From IIICB1 sp035968095 (GTDB taxonomy: Bacteria > Cyanobacteriota > Cyanobacteriia > Cyanobacteriales > SIO1D9): 64,000 bases of DNA. The notes under the pieces are model-generated. The model was not told the origin of the DNA. It made no database searches and worked only from the letters and a program-made list of their open reading frames with translations. The DNA is taken from NCBI GenBank assembly GCA_035968095.1, contig JAWQFW010000001.1, positions 1-64,000 on the forward strand. The letters run 5' to 3'. Each line of letters opens with the position of its first letter. The stretch's first letter is position 1. Position numbers and translations under genes: made by a program. This document shows, piece after piece, positions 35,788 to 45,884 of this stretch.

Positions 35788-38125
35788 GTTTCCATTAATT
35801 CAACTTCCGAAGAAGTTGGAAGACCTTTCGTTTCTTTTAGGTCTCAGTGGAGAGAGCTGGAATGTTTCCATTAATTCAACTTCCGAAGAAGTTGGAAGGG
35901 TGGTCAGCGGCAGACTGTGCCGCAGCAGCCGTACTAGTTTCCATTAATTCAACTTCCGAAGAAGTTGGAAGCGGAGTGCTAGTCGAGTGAGCACCTCCAA
36001 GGGTAAGTGTTTCCATTAATTCAACTTCCGAAGAAGTTGGAAGTATTTCTGGATTAAAAATTTCGGTAGAAATTTCTAGTTTAGTTTCCATTAATTCAAC
36101 TTCCGAAGAAGTTGGAAGAATATGGAGGTCATTATGGACATCCATATTCAGGATAGTTTCCATTAATTCAACTTCCGAAGAAGTTGGAAGCAGAGGTTGA
36201 AGAAGTGGAGGATTTTGGATTTTATGTTTCCATTAATTCAACTTCCGAAGAAGTTGGAAGAACAATTGCTATGAGGCAGGGAGCGTTTGTTCTTGTTTCC
36301 ATTAATTCAACTTCCGAAGAAGTTGGAAGCGCTCCCATTGAAGAGCTTCATTTAAAGGCAGAGCGTTTCCATTAATTCAACTTCCGAAGAAGTTGGAAGA
36401 AAGGCAGAGCAGGTCTGCCGAAAGGTCTCCGTAGAGCGTTTCCATTAATTCAACTTCCGAAGAAGTTGGAAGGAGTCCTCTGCTGCTACCATTGACTTAG
36501 CAGAACGCGTTTCCATTAATTCAACTTCCGAAGAAGTTGGAAGCGTTTTTGGAAAGACAAAAACGGTCAAAGCCAGGAGACATCGTTTCCATTAATTCAA
36601 CTTCCGAAGAAGTTGGAAGCCAGCCTGATGGCAACCTCTCCCCTGTGGGAGAGGAAAGTTTCCATTAATTCAACTTCCGAAGAAGTTGGAAGATACGGCG
36701 TTAATGGTCAAAACGGTGATGGTCAGGTTTCCATTAATTCAACTTCCGAAGAAGTTGGAAGGGCATTGCAATCTCAAGTCGGAGGTATTAACATAATCGT
36801 TTCCATTAATTCAACTTCCGAAGAAGTTGGAAGTCTGTTCAGTCGTACGTTGAGGGCGAGCGGCGGATAGTTTCCATTAATTCAACTTCCGAAGAAGTTG
36901 GAAGATTCAGTCTGCTTTCCGCCTTTCCGCTTTCCGCCAGTTTCCATTAATTCAACTTCCGAAGAAGTTGGAAGTTTTTCCGCTCTGTTTGGAGTTATGT
37001 TTTCCTCTTTTCACGTTTCCATTAATTCAACTTCCGAAGAAGTTGGAAGGTCAGCTCGACGGGAAGATGCCAATAAAGACTTTCTAGTTTCCATTAATTC
37101 AACTTCCGAAGAAGTTGGAAGGAGCTGGGGCATTCGACGGTCAGCGGACCCTCGCAGTTTCCATTAATTCAACTTCCGAAGAAGTTGGAAGACCTCACGA
37201 CCGAAATCGACAATTTCTTAGGCCGGAAGATTGTTTCCATTAATTCAACTTCCGAAGAAGTTGGAAGCCGTCGCCCAAAGTGGGGGTCCAGACAAAAATC
37301 CGAGTTTCCATTAATTCAACTTCCGAAGAAGTTGGAAGTTATAAGCCCACTGAGCAAGCCAAAAGTGACCTGTTTCCATTAATTCAACTTCCGAAGAAGT
37401 TGGAAGAGGTTTTGCTCACAAAGGCCGACAAGTGTTGGACGTTTCCATTAATTCAACTTCCGAAGAAGTTAGAAGCAACCAGATGGGCTAGATCCAGTCA
37501 TCGTCATAGAGTGTTTCCATTAATTCAACTTCCGAAGAAGTTAGAAGTGGTCCCGCGATATATTTTGTGGAAATCAGTTTCTAAAGTTTCCATTAATTCA
37601 ACTTCCGAAGAAGTTAGAAGATTCTCTATGTGACCAAAAAGTAGCCTGTTTTGGCTGGAAAAGTTTCCATTAATTCAACTTCCGAAGAAGTTAGAAGTAA
37701 TTCTGCCTACGAAAAGTATGGCCGTATTATAGTTTCCATTAATTCAACTTCCGAAGAAGTTAGAAGCACAGCCTCAGATCGAGGTCGTTGATACTAAGGT
37801 TGAGGTTTCCATTAATTCAACTTCCGAAGAAGTTAGAAGGCGCTATTCCGCGCAGCAATCTGCAACAGGCCCAGCGTTTCCATTAATTCAACTTCCGAAG
37901 AAGTTAGAAGCTTGATTCCGTCGTAAGTCAAGGCCTGTATATATTGTTTCCATTAATTCAACTTCCGAAGAAGTTAGAAGTACTCTCTTTGGCACCAGTC
38001 TCCGCTCAAACAATTTGTTTCCATTAATTCAACTTCCGAAGAAGTTAGAAGTATCTCGAACTTTTTCGAAAGCATTGTCTGGAGCATCCAGTTTCCATTA
38101 ATTCAACTTCCGAAGAAGTTAGAAG
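35788..38125 (-). CRISPR. CRISPR array 3: 33 repeats of 35 bp, 32 spacers
   Basis: On the plus strand the repeat begins GTTTCCATTAATTCAACTTC and ends in GTTGGAAG in the first 23 copies (35788-37406) or GTTAGAAG in the last ten (37441-38125). The array is read on the minus strand, where the repeat begins CTTC(C/T)AAC, contains an AACTTC/GAAGTT hairpin and ends TTAATGGAAAC. This end is shared with the array 2 repeat. The leader is at the high-coordinate end (38126 onward). Spacers are mostly 33-42 bp, and many contain inverted repeats. Confidence 0.97.
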
Positions 38126-38330
38126 AGGGTCAAGATAGAACCCGCTTGGTAACTGGATTATAACCTAGTAAAATTCCGGGGGTCAAGGGAGTGGTCGAGT
38201 AATTGAAAATAAATGTCATTAATCACCTCACTTGGAAGCTTGAAAGCTATAGCTGATAAGCGTTTCAAGGGGGTCTACACAAGAATAGGGGTTTCAGCGA
38301 TTTGTCAACCCCCTTGAAAAAGAGTAAGAA
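38126..38330 (-). promoter_or_regulatory. Leader of CRISPR array 3
   Basis: Begins AGGGTCAAGATAGAACCCGC and contains TGGATTATAACCTAGTAAAA followed by TTCCGGGGGTCAAG. It matches the region at 46502-46720 beyond array 4 over about 200 bp, with the first 120 bp best kept. It also has a 12-bp inverted repeat, TTTCAAGGGGGT (38263-38274) and ACCCCCTTGAAA (38308-38319), which may also terminate cas1 copy B transcripts. Confidence 0.8.
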
Positions 38331-38391
38331 AAGGGATAATTTATCAACTGATGGAGAAAAAGGCGATCTAATTACTGATCGCACTTGGATA

Positions 38392-39399
38392 TCACTTTTT
38401 CCACAACATCGGGCGATAAACTTCACTTTCGCCAATAACACAAGCAATATATTCCCACACCTGTAATTCAAAACAGCGTAGGTTAGTTACTTTGACTCCA
38501 GTGTAAGGATGAGTTACTTGATTATGCAACTTTTCCTGCCAATGGTGAAGATAAGTTTTCAGGGCTTTGGGCTGTAAGTAAACGCCACCACGCTCATCAG
38601 GTGAGGTAAAATCTTCTAAGTGAAAAATTTGTGAGTTAACCAAGTAAGTTACTAAAGAATCAACAATGGGGGTGCGAAACTCTTCCATAAGATCCGAAAC
38701 TAAGGCAGGATGATTAGGGCGAGGAGTATGTAAGTTACCGAAATGAGGATGTAATCCCACGGCTTGAATTAAAGTATGGATTTGTTGGAACAAAAGGGTG
38801 TAACCTAAGCTTAAGAGGCTATTGACTGGATCGGTAGGGGGACGACGAGTACGTTTAGTTAGGGTAAATGGTTCGAGGAGAAAGCTTCCTAGTGCCTGAA
38901 AATAAAGACGAGAAGCTTGTCCTTCATATCCTAACAACACTTCGATAGATTCAACTTCTTTGACTTTTTCTCTCCAAAGAGCTAATTTCTCAATTGTTTC
39001 AGCTAATTGTGGTTTTGGCAGTTTGTTGCTACGATACCAACGTTGTAACCAAGTTCTTTCATTGAGTATTTTCCCCGCGACGATACTTTTGGCTTGACGC
39101 AAGCGAAATTCGGGGTTAAGAGAATTTTTGACTTGCTGTTGCAGATAGTCAATTTCGGCAATTTTACCTTGCAAGCGCCCAAAGTAACGTCCTTGATACG
39201 ATAAAAACATTACGGGTATTTGTCGCCGGAGTGCTAAACTCATCGCACCGTGGGTGAGACGACAGCTACCAAATAAGACGATGTGACTGATACGGTTGAC
39301 GGGAATTGAGAGTTGGAGTTCGCTGTTGTGGTATACCTGGAATTGTTGGTGCTTAATTTTGAGGCAAGCTTCTCGTTCGGTGACGTACAATACAGTCAT
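38392..39399 (-). CDS. cas1: Cas1 integrase, copy B
   Basis: A 335-residue Cas1 with GSFLLEPF (Glu), GNLHTPRPNHPALVSDLMEEFR (His and Asp) and the end VYRPMLWKK. It is a near paralogue of the Cas1 part of RT-Cas1: RTRRPP, DPVNSLLSLGYTL and VGLHPHFGNLH are shared. It has no RT domain of its own. It lies just beyond the leader of array 3 and diverges from the STAND-like gene. Confidence 0.94.
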   Translation of the reverse strand: MTVLYVTEREACLKIKHQQFQVYHNSELQLSIPVNRISHIVLFGSCRLTHGAMSLALRRQIPVMFLSYQGRYFGRLQGKIAEIDYLQQQVKNSLNPEFRLRQAKSIVAGKILNERTWLQRWYRSNKLPKPQLAETIEKLALWREKVKEVESIEVLLGYEGQASRLYFQALGSFLLEPFTLTKRTRRPPTDPVNSLLSLGYTLLFQQIHTLIQAVGLHPHFGNLHTPRPNHPALVSDLMEEFRTPIVDSLVTYLVNSQIFHLEDFTSPDERGGVYLQPKALKTYLHHWQEKLHNQVTHPYTGVKVTNLRCFELQVWEYIACVIGESEVYRPMLWKK

Positions 39400-39494
39400 A
39401 ATTCAGATTTGGTGAAATTCTGCTTACAGTTCCATGTTCGGAAGTGGGATCTGAGTTTGGATATGAGTTTTGTTGGTTTGGTGTATAACTTTGT

Positions 39495-39670
39495 CCCCTC
39501 GTTTCTAGACTCTGTCTAGAAATGCTCTTGGGAGGCTCCGCCTCCACAAAAGATGAAAAGATCGCGAGGCAGAGCCTCTGGGAGGGCGTTACCCGGCGGA
39601 GCCAGGTAACGAGGAAAACGAGGGAGCAAGGCGTTACCAGGCTGGAGCCAGGTAACGAGGGAAATGAGGG
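39495..39670. repeat. Dispersed GC-rich hairpin repeat, copy 1
   Basis: It starts CCCCTCGTTTCTAGACTCTG and holds TCTAGA arms, GGAGGCTCCGCCTCC and GTTACC...GGTAACG hairpins. The same unit, in the same orientation, follows the STAND-like gene at 43311-43657, and a shorter relative lies at 61101. Flanking phrases GGTTTGGTGTATAACTT (near 39474) and AGTTTGGTATATAACTT (near 39694) look like a duplication of the insertion site. Confidence 0.75.
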
Positions 39671-39740
39671 AGCCAGGTATATGACTATTGGTAGTTTGGT
39701 ATATAACTTAGAATGAGAACTGCGGTCTGGTATTCTAACG

Positions 39741-42700
39741 ATGGGGAAACAAAAAGGTAAAATTCAGCGATCTTTAGTTGCTTCAATTACAGGAATTAAG
39801 ATTGCGAGGCTGAAACTCGAACAACGCAGTTTAACTCAAACCCATTTTTGCGAGGATTTACAAATTTCTTGGTCTACAGTTAGTAAGTTTTTTAATGGTA
39901 AGCCTGTAGATCGTCGGTATTTTGTGGAAATTTGTGAGGCTTTGGATTTAGAGTGGGAAGATATTGTTTTGCATCCGACTCTTCCTGAGTTAGAGACTCT
40001 TACGGCTACTGCTAGTTTACCAGATGATTTGGCTTTTGTGGAACAAAGTTCTGCTCGTGCGAGAATTGCGCTTAATCCTTATATTTTACCTCTGATTCGT
40101 CGGGAAGCTTTGTTGAGTCGCTGTTTGGATGCTATTTTTCGAGGGGTGAAGGAAAAGAAGCGTCGGGTGATTTCGATTTTGGGTGCGGCGGGTTATGGTA
40201 AAAGTACGCTGTTGGGAAGTATTTACGATCGCCTCCAGGAAGATTTTACCACGGCGGCTACTGGTTGGGTGGCTTTAATTCGCTGCAACGATCTAATTGA
40301 GTCAGCAGAGATGTTGGGTTGGGAGTTGGGAGAGAAACTCACTGGAAAGCGTGAGTCTATTGTTGAGGTGACGCGCAAGTTAAGTCAATCTCTGGGTCGA
40401 GGTGTGCTGTTACTGGATACTTTAGATTTAATTTTAGAGCCGAAGTTAGTCCCGATTTGGCGTTGTTTGTGTGTTGAGTTACTGGAAAATGAAGTAACTG
40501 TGGTTTTTACTTGTCGCGATACTGACTACCGCGATTTTTTCTCTCCTTATCCGGAAAGTTTTGCGGGGTTTTTCGACAGTGTGGAAAAGCAGTTGGTTAA
40601 GGAGTTTGACGACACAGAGGTAACGGAAGCGGCTACGGCTTTTTTGCAAAGTTTCAATACTACAGATTTGGCTGGATGTCAAGCTTTTGCCGCAAAAATT
40701 ATTGCTTTGAGTGCGGATAGTCAGTCTTTAACGGAGATTACGCACAATCCTTTGCTTTTGGCTTTGCTTTGTGACTTGTTTGCGAAGGAAGAAAATGTGC
40801 CGGAGGACTTGACAGTTAGCCAACTTTATGATATCTTCTGGGATTTTCGGATTAGTCAGAGTCGGAAGTTGCATGCGGATGCGAGACGAGTCGGGATAGC
40901 GAAGAAAAATCTTTGCTTGCGGCTGGCGGAGATCGTGTATGGTAGTTCTAGCGATCGCCTACGAGATTTTGTTTACGAAACGCAGCTAGAGTTAGACGAG
41001 ATTGAGTTTCAAGCTTATAGCGAATTGAAAAGCGACGGTGTAATTAACGAGATTGGGGGAGAGAGATTAATTTTCTTTCACCAAACCTTTGTCGAATACG
41101 CGATCGCGCGCTGGCTTTATTCTACACCCACCGGAGAAACCGCGCAAGTCGAACTCCTCGGCTTTCTTCAACTCGACCAAACGGCTTATACTAAACACTA
41201 CTTATGGTCGGTGTTACGTCAACTGCTAAACTTAGTTAGCATCGGCGAATTTTTTCGGATTAGTCGTAACTTCAACCGACAAAAAATGCTTCCATTTCGC
41301 ACAGTTGCATTTGCGAGTGTTTCCCATGCCGACAGTCAAGCTTCCTCTATTTTACTCGAATTAATTCCCATTGCCCTCCAACTTGGCGACGCTTACCAAA
41401 ATACCTTATTAATTGCGATTAAATCAGCATCCAATCGTCATCTTAACTCAGTTTGGTCAGTTAACTTAGCTTTGCTTTCCCACTGCGATACTAGCTTAAG
41501 TAACAAAGTAGCAGAAACCGCAGGCGAACTTTTAACCCGACTCCAAATTAATCCCGGAAAAAAAATCGAACAGGCATTAGTAACAATTCAAAATCGTCCT
41601 TTAAGTTTAGACGCTAAAGGTAACGACGAACGCAGTTACTTTTTCGGCAATCTTATCACAGCTTACGCCCAAATACCCAAAACTTTTGGCAAAAATATCG
41701 ACATTGAAGTTTGTCAAACTTTGCAACAACATTATTATAACTGCGGCAGTCAAACTCGTCGCGTAATTATCCAACTGCATTTAACATCAGATATTCCCCC
41801 AGATTTACAAATTAGTTTATTTAAAACAATTATCGCCCAACCGCCACACAATTTATTCAAAGAAAAAGAAGTAGCTTTGAATTTGTTTCAACAAGTTTTA
41901 CCCAGATTAATTAATAGTAGCGATACAAGTTTTGGTAATAACTGGTTAGCTGCCCTTTATACCCCAATTTCGGGGAAATGGGAACAAGTATTAGCTGCTG
42001 CGGTAGGCTTTGAAGCTACGCAACAACCAGGTTTGATTACTACTTTAGTAACTAACATTTTACTAGGGAATGCCCAACGAACTGGGAAGAAACTATATCT
42101 CGAACAACTCGCCCTCGAAGCAGCAATTAGTTATGGCGCAGGGGAACTTTTTACTACGGCTTTATTGCAAATACCCTGTCAAGAAATTCCCTCTTCGCAC
42201 TTACCTGTCATTTCAGTTTTCTTAAGAAGTTTATTAACTCAAGGTAACAATTTAGAGCGAGAATATAGAGAAAAAATTGCTAATTGGTTATTAACTCAAA
42301 TCCAGCAGCATCCGAAAGATATTCTGATTATGCTGAATGTTTTAGAGGTAGATAAAATTCTAGGAGTGCAATTAAAAAAATATCTGCCTCTGCTTCAGCC
42401 AAAAGAGAGAAACTTTGTCCTGAAAAAAATTAAGTGTATTCCCGAACAAATCGAACCTTATCTTCATAGTCAGAGTCACGAAAAAGAAGCCCGTTTAACC
42501 TTAGTTAGACTTTATCAAACAAAAGTAGAAAACCAGCCCGAGACTATTAGTTATCTCTATGATTTATGTTTAGATAAGTCCCGCGAAGTTAGTTTAAGCG
42601 CTTCTGATGTAATTCTGAATCTGGCTGAAGATGTAGGTTTAGACTTTGCTAAATTATTGACAATTATCGAAGAATCATCAGTTGTTGGTTGTCGGTTTAA

Positions 42701-43307
42701 TTTGGGTAAAGCTTTAATTAAAAATTGTCAAGCAGGCTGGGTAATTAATGAGTCAGAACTTTTAGCAATTTGTCAAGTTTTAAGTGAAGAAAATACTGAC
42801 GAATTGATTCAAGTTTTCTATAAAATAGTCGATATTTGGTCAGATAAACAGCAATTTATTCCTTCAGAAGTGGCGGAAATGACTTTTAAGGTAACTGAAA
42901 GAATAATTGAGAGAAAAACAACCAAATATCTAGAAACTTACTTAGCACGTCCAGCTTATATTACCTTAAAAATGCTGGCTAATCTTGATAATTCTAGTTT
43001 AATAAATCGATTGGCGGATTGTACTCGTTTGTTATTTAAAAATAGTAATATTAATCGTGCGATCAATAGTTTATTTGTCATTGGTTTATTGGAAAGAATT
43101 AATCGATATTTGCCCAATTTCCTGACGGAGATTGTCAGAGAGGATTTTCTGGGGTCAGAGAAAATGTTACCATTGACGAATATGGATGCGGCGATCGCGG
43201 CGATCGTCTATAGTCAAGGTAAAAACGCCCCTATTCTCGATGAAATTCTCCAAGGAGACTACCCCCAGCAAGTTAAGAATCACATCTTGCGTGAAAGAGA
43301 AACCTAG
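39741..43307 (+). CDS. HTH/STAND-type NTPase with long helical repeat tail
   Basis: A 1188-residue protein. Residues 15-75 form a helix-turn-helix (LEQRSLTQTHFCEDLQISWS, VSKFFNGKP). A P-loop domain follows with Walker A GAAGYGKST (148-156), a Walker B-like LLLDTLDL near 222 and FTCRDTDYRDFF. HNPLLLALLCDLF and FFHQTFVEYAIARWL are typical of NACHT-like STAND proteins. Residues 480-1180 are helical repeats suited to ligand sensing. STAND NTPases act as defence sensors in several known systems. No toxic effector domain is evident, so its output is unknown. It lies between cas1 copy B and RT-cas1, on the opposite strand. Confidence 0.75.
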   Translation: MGKQKGKIQRSLVASITGIKIARLKLEQRSLTQTHFCEDLQISWSTVSKFFNGKPVDRRYFVEICEALDLEWEDIVLHPTLPELETLTATASLPDDLAFVEQSSARARIALNPYILPLIRREALLSRCLDAIFRGVKEKKRRVISILGAAGYGKSTLLGSIYDRLQEDFTTAATGWVALIRCNDLIESAEMLGWELGEKLTGKRESIVEVTRKLSQSLGRGVLLLDTLDLILEPKLVPIWRCLCVELLENEVTVVFTCRDTDYRDFFSPYPESFAGFFDSVEKQLVKEFDDTEVTEAATAFLQSFNTTDLAGCQAFAAKIIALSADSQSLTEITHNPLLLALLCDLFAKEENVPEDLTVSQLYDIFWDFRISQSRKLHADARRVGIAKKNLCLRLAEIVYGSSSDRLRDFVYETQLELDEIEFQAYSELKSDGVINEIGGERLIFFHQTFVEYAIARWLYSTPTGETAQVELLGFLQLDQTAYTKHYLWSVLRQLLNLVSIGEFFRISRNFNRQKMLPFRTVAFASVSHADSQASSILLELIPIALQLGDAYQNTLLIAIKSASNRHLNSVWSVNLALLSHCDTSLSNKVAETAGELLTRLQINPGKKIEQALVTIQNRPLSLDAKGNDERSYFFGNLITAYAQIPKTFGKNIDIEVCQTLQQHYYNCGSQTRRVIIQLHLTSDIPPDLQISLFKTIIAQPPHNLFKEKEVALNLFQQVLPRLINSSDTSFGNNWLAALYTPISGKWEQVLAAAVGFEATQQPGLITTLVTNILLGNAQRTGKKLYLEQLALEAAISYGAGELFTTALLQIPCQEIPSSHLPVISVFLRSLLTQGNNLEREYREKIANWLLTQIQQHPKDILIMLNVLEVDKILGVQLKKYLPLLQPKERNFVLKKIKCIPEQIEPYLHSQSHEKEARLTLVRLYQTKVENQPETISYLYDLCLDKSREVSLSASDVILNLAEDVGLDFAKLLTIIEESSVVGCRFNLGKALIKNCQAGWVINESELLAICQVLSEENTDELIQVFYKIVDIWSDKQQFIPSEVAEMTFKVTERIIERKTTKYLETYLARPAYITLKMLANLDNSSLINRLADCTRLLFKNSNINRAINSLFVIGLLERINRYLPNFLTEIVREDFLGSEKMLPLTNMDAAIAAIVYSQGKNAPILDEILQGDYPQQVKNHILRERET

Positions 43308-43310
43308 TCT

Positions 43311-43657
43311 CCCCTCGTTTCTAGACTCTGTCTAGAAATGCTCTTGGGAGGNNNNNNNNNNNNNNNNNNNNNNNNNNNNNNNNNNNNNNNNNNNNNNNNN
43401 NNNNNNNNNNNNNNNNNNNNNNNNNNNNNNNNNNNNNNNNNNNNNNNNNNNCTCTGCCTCCACCAAAAGATAGATAACGAGGCGGAGCCTCTGGGGGTGC
43501 GTTACCTGGCTCCAGCCGGGTAACGAGGGAATACACCTCCCCTCGTTTCTAGACTCTGTCTAGAAATGCTCTTGGGAGGCTCTGCCTCCACCAAAAGATA
43601 GATAACGAGGCGGAGCCTCTGGGGGTGCGTTACCCGGCTCCAGCCAGGTAACGAGGG
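43311..43657. repeat. Dispersed GC-rich hairpin repeat, tandem copies with scaffold gap
   Basis: The first copy starts 3 bp after the STAND-like stop with CCCCTCGTTTCTAGACTCTG. It is interrupted by 100 N (43352-43451). A second copy begins at 43539. Both contain GGCGGAGCCTC and GTTACC...GGTAAC hairpins. The gap lies in tandem repeats, so the true copy number is unknown. Confidence 0.8.
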
Positions 43658-43670
43658 AATTCCCCAATCC

Positions 43671-45653
43671 CTACTTTTTCCACTTCATCGGGCGATAAAC
43701 TTCCTCTTCACCCATCAAACAAGCCACATATTCCCAAATTTGTAACTCCAAACAACGGTGATAATTCACTTTATACCCAGTGTGAGGATGAGTAATTTCC
43801 TTTTGCAACATTTTTTGCCAATGTTGAAGATACTTTTTCAGGGCATCTGGATGCAAGTATACCCCACCTCGCGCATCTGGTGGCATAAAATCTGCCAAAG
43901 TTAAAATTTCGCCATTAACTAAATAAGCTACCAAAGAATCGACAATGGGAGCGCGAAATTCTTCCATCAAATCAGAAATCAAAGCGGGATGATTTTTTTG
44001 AGGGGCGTGTAAATTCCCAAAATGAGGATGTAAACCTACTGCTTGGACTAACGAGTAAATATTCTGGAAAATTAAAGTATACCCCAAACTCAATAAACTA
44101 TTTACTGGGTCGATGGGAGGACGGCGAGTGCGTTTGCTAAAGACAAAAGGTTCTTTCAATAAACTACCATATCCTTGCCAATAAATACGCGCCCCTTCTC
44201 CTTCATAACCAAATAATATTTCCAATGATTCAGCAGTGGAGACTTTTTTAATCCATTGTTTTAGTTCGGCAATAGCTTCCTTGGCTGATTCATTTTGCTG
44301 ATTTTTGCGACGATTTAAACGTTGTAGCAAAATGCGACTGTTGTGTAACTTTCCCTCGACAATACTTTTGGCTTGCTGCAAAACAAATTCGGCTTCTAAG
44401 CAATGTTCTACTTGGGCGACTAAATATTTAATTTCTGCCATCCCTTCAGCTTGCAAACGTCCAAAATAGTGACCTTTTTTTGAAAGTAAAATAATCGGAA
44501 TCCGTCGTTTGAGTGCCAAATTTACTGCACCTTGAGAGAGGTTACAGCAGCCAAATAAAACAATGTGGCTAATGCGATTTGCGGGAATAGCTATTTTTAA
44601 TTCGTGGTTGTGGGAAACCTGAAACTGCTGATGTTTAACGTTGATATAAGCACCTTGTTCGGTGACATATAATGTTGTCATTGCTTCACTCCAATATTGT
44701 TTGGTGTTGGCTGGACTAAATACAGTTTCGTGGGGCTTGAGACTACAAGTAAGAGGTGGGCGCGAAATGGGAACTATGGTTTTTTTTTTCGCTTTGTTTT
44801 GTGACTGAGGTAATTTTCGTACTGGAGGGATAATTTGCCCTGCTTGAAAACGATAGCCGAGAAACTTAAATTCTTCGTGAGGGGCAAAGATTTGGGTTTT
44901 TTCTGGTTGTAAGGTGAGGTAAATGTCTCGCAGCCAGTAACGTAGTAAATGCAGGATGCGGGTGGCTTCTAGCAATCCTGGGGTTGCAATAACAAAATCA
45001 TCTCCATAGCGGACTATTTTGATGTCTAAGTCGAGACATTTGGCATCAAATTCGCTCAAATATAAGTTGGCTAAGGCACCAGAAAGAATGCCTCCTTGTA
45101 AGACTCCTTTTATCCAATGCAAGCGCCGTTGTTGGATGATTACGCCACTTTTTAGTTGTTGTTCGATGAGGCGTAATGTGGTGGGTTGGAGTGATAGTTT
45201 TTCTAATTGCGTTAGTAATAAAGCCCAAGAAAGGTTGTCGAAGAATTGAGCGATGTCGGCTTTAATTATCCAGACGGGTTGGGCTGTATAAAATTGGGCA
45301 AAATAGTCGATTGCTTGTTTGACACCGTTACCGGGACGATAGGCGAAGGAACAATTACTGAATGTTTCTTCTAAGGTGGGATAAATTGACTGTAAAAGTA
45401 AGCGTTGGACGATGCGGTCTTTGACGGTGGGAATTCCTACTAATCTGTAGCCGCCGCTTTTTTTCTTGAGGTAAAAGCCTTTGGCTGGATAGGCTAGATA
45501 GGTTTCTTGTTGTAGCTGGTGTTGCAGATAAGGTAGTTCTTGGTTAACTATTCCGCCGAATAAGTCGGTGGTAATTCCGTCAATTCCTGCGGCTTGGGTG
45601 CGTTGGCGAACTATTTCCCATGCTGCTTCTAGGTGTAGGAGGGAGATGTCCAT
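43671..45653 (-). CDS. cas1: Reverse transcriptase-Cas1 fusion
   Basis: A 660-residue fusion. The RT part (about residues 20-290) is of group II intron type, with GIPTVKDRIVQRLL, FAYRPGNGVKQA, the KADIAQFFDN motif and the active-site YGDD at 216-219 (VRYGDDFVIA). A linker with an SPANTKQYWSEA stretch leads into Cas1 at Met325 (MTTLYVTEQ). The Cas1 part has GSLLKEPF, NLHAPQKNHPALISDLMEEFR and VYRPMKWKK, so both active sites look intact. Such fusions can integrate spacers copied from RNA. No Cas6 domain is fused at the N-terminus. It lies downstream of array 4. Confidence 0.95.
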   Translation of the reverse strand: MDISLLHLEAAWEIVRQRTQAAGIDGITTDLFGGIVNQELPYLQHQLQQETYLAYPAKGFYLKKKSGGYRLVGIPTVKDRIVQRLLLQSIYPTLEETFSNCSFAYRPGNGVKQAIDYFAQFYTAQPVWIIKADIAQFFDNLSWALLLTQLEKLSLQPTTLRLIEQQLKSGVIIQQRRLHWIKGVLQGGILSGALANLYLSEFDAKCLDLDIKIVRYGDDFVIATPGLLEATRILHLLRYWLRDIYLTLQPEKTQIFAPHEEFKFLGYRFQAGQIIPPVRKLPQSQNKAKKKTIVPISRPPLTCSLKPHETVFSPANTKQYWSEAMTTLYVTEQGAYINVKHQQFQVSHNHELKIAIPANRISHIVLFGCCNLSQGAVNLALKRRIPIILLSKKGHYFGRLQAEGMAEIKYLVAQVEHCLEAEFVLQQAKSIVEGKLHNSRILLQRLNRRKNQQNESAKEAIAELKQWIKKVSTAESLEILFGYEGEGARIYWQGYGSLLKEPFVFSKRTRRPPIDPVNSLLSLGYTLIFQNIYSLVQAVGLHPHFGNLHAPQKNHPALISDLMEEFRAPIVDSLVAYLVNGEILTLADFMPPDARGGVYLHPDALKKYLQHWQKMLQKEITHPHTGYKVNYHRCLELQIWEYVACLMGEEEVYRPMKWKK

Positions 45654-45834
45654 TTGGTTGTGTATTTGGAGGTTCTTTTTTCATTCTCCAAGGGGGTATC
45701 TGAGTTTGAGTATGAGTATGTGGGGTGAATGTATGAGTTGGTATTTGATTTTGGGAATTTTTTGTTTGATGTTTGAAGGGGGGTGGGACTAATTCTGCGG
45801 TTGGGTTAGCTTTTTTATTAATTTAGATAAAAAA

Positions 45835-45864
45835 AACTACAAAAGTTTTTCGGCTTTTGCAGTT
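45835..45864 (-). terminator. Hairpin between array 4 and RT-cas1
   Basis: AACTACAAAAG (45835-45845) and CTTTTGCAGTT (45854-45864) pair with one mismatch and are flanked by A and T runs. It is placed like, and resembles, the hairpin beside array 3, so both mark array ends. Confidence 0.6.
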
Positions 45865-45884
45865 TCTTTTTGTTTTTATTTTCT

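Noticed and set aside
35788..38125. Open frames with repeated VSINSTSEEVG or LPTSSEVELMET
   Set aside because: They are translations of array 3 repeats, not genes.
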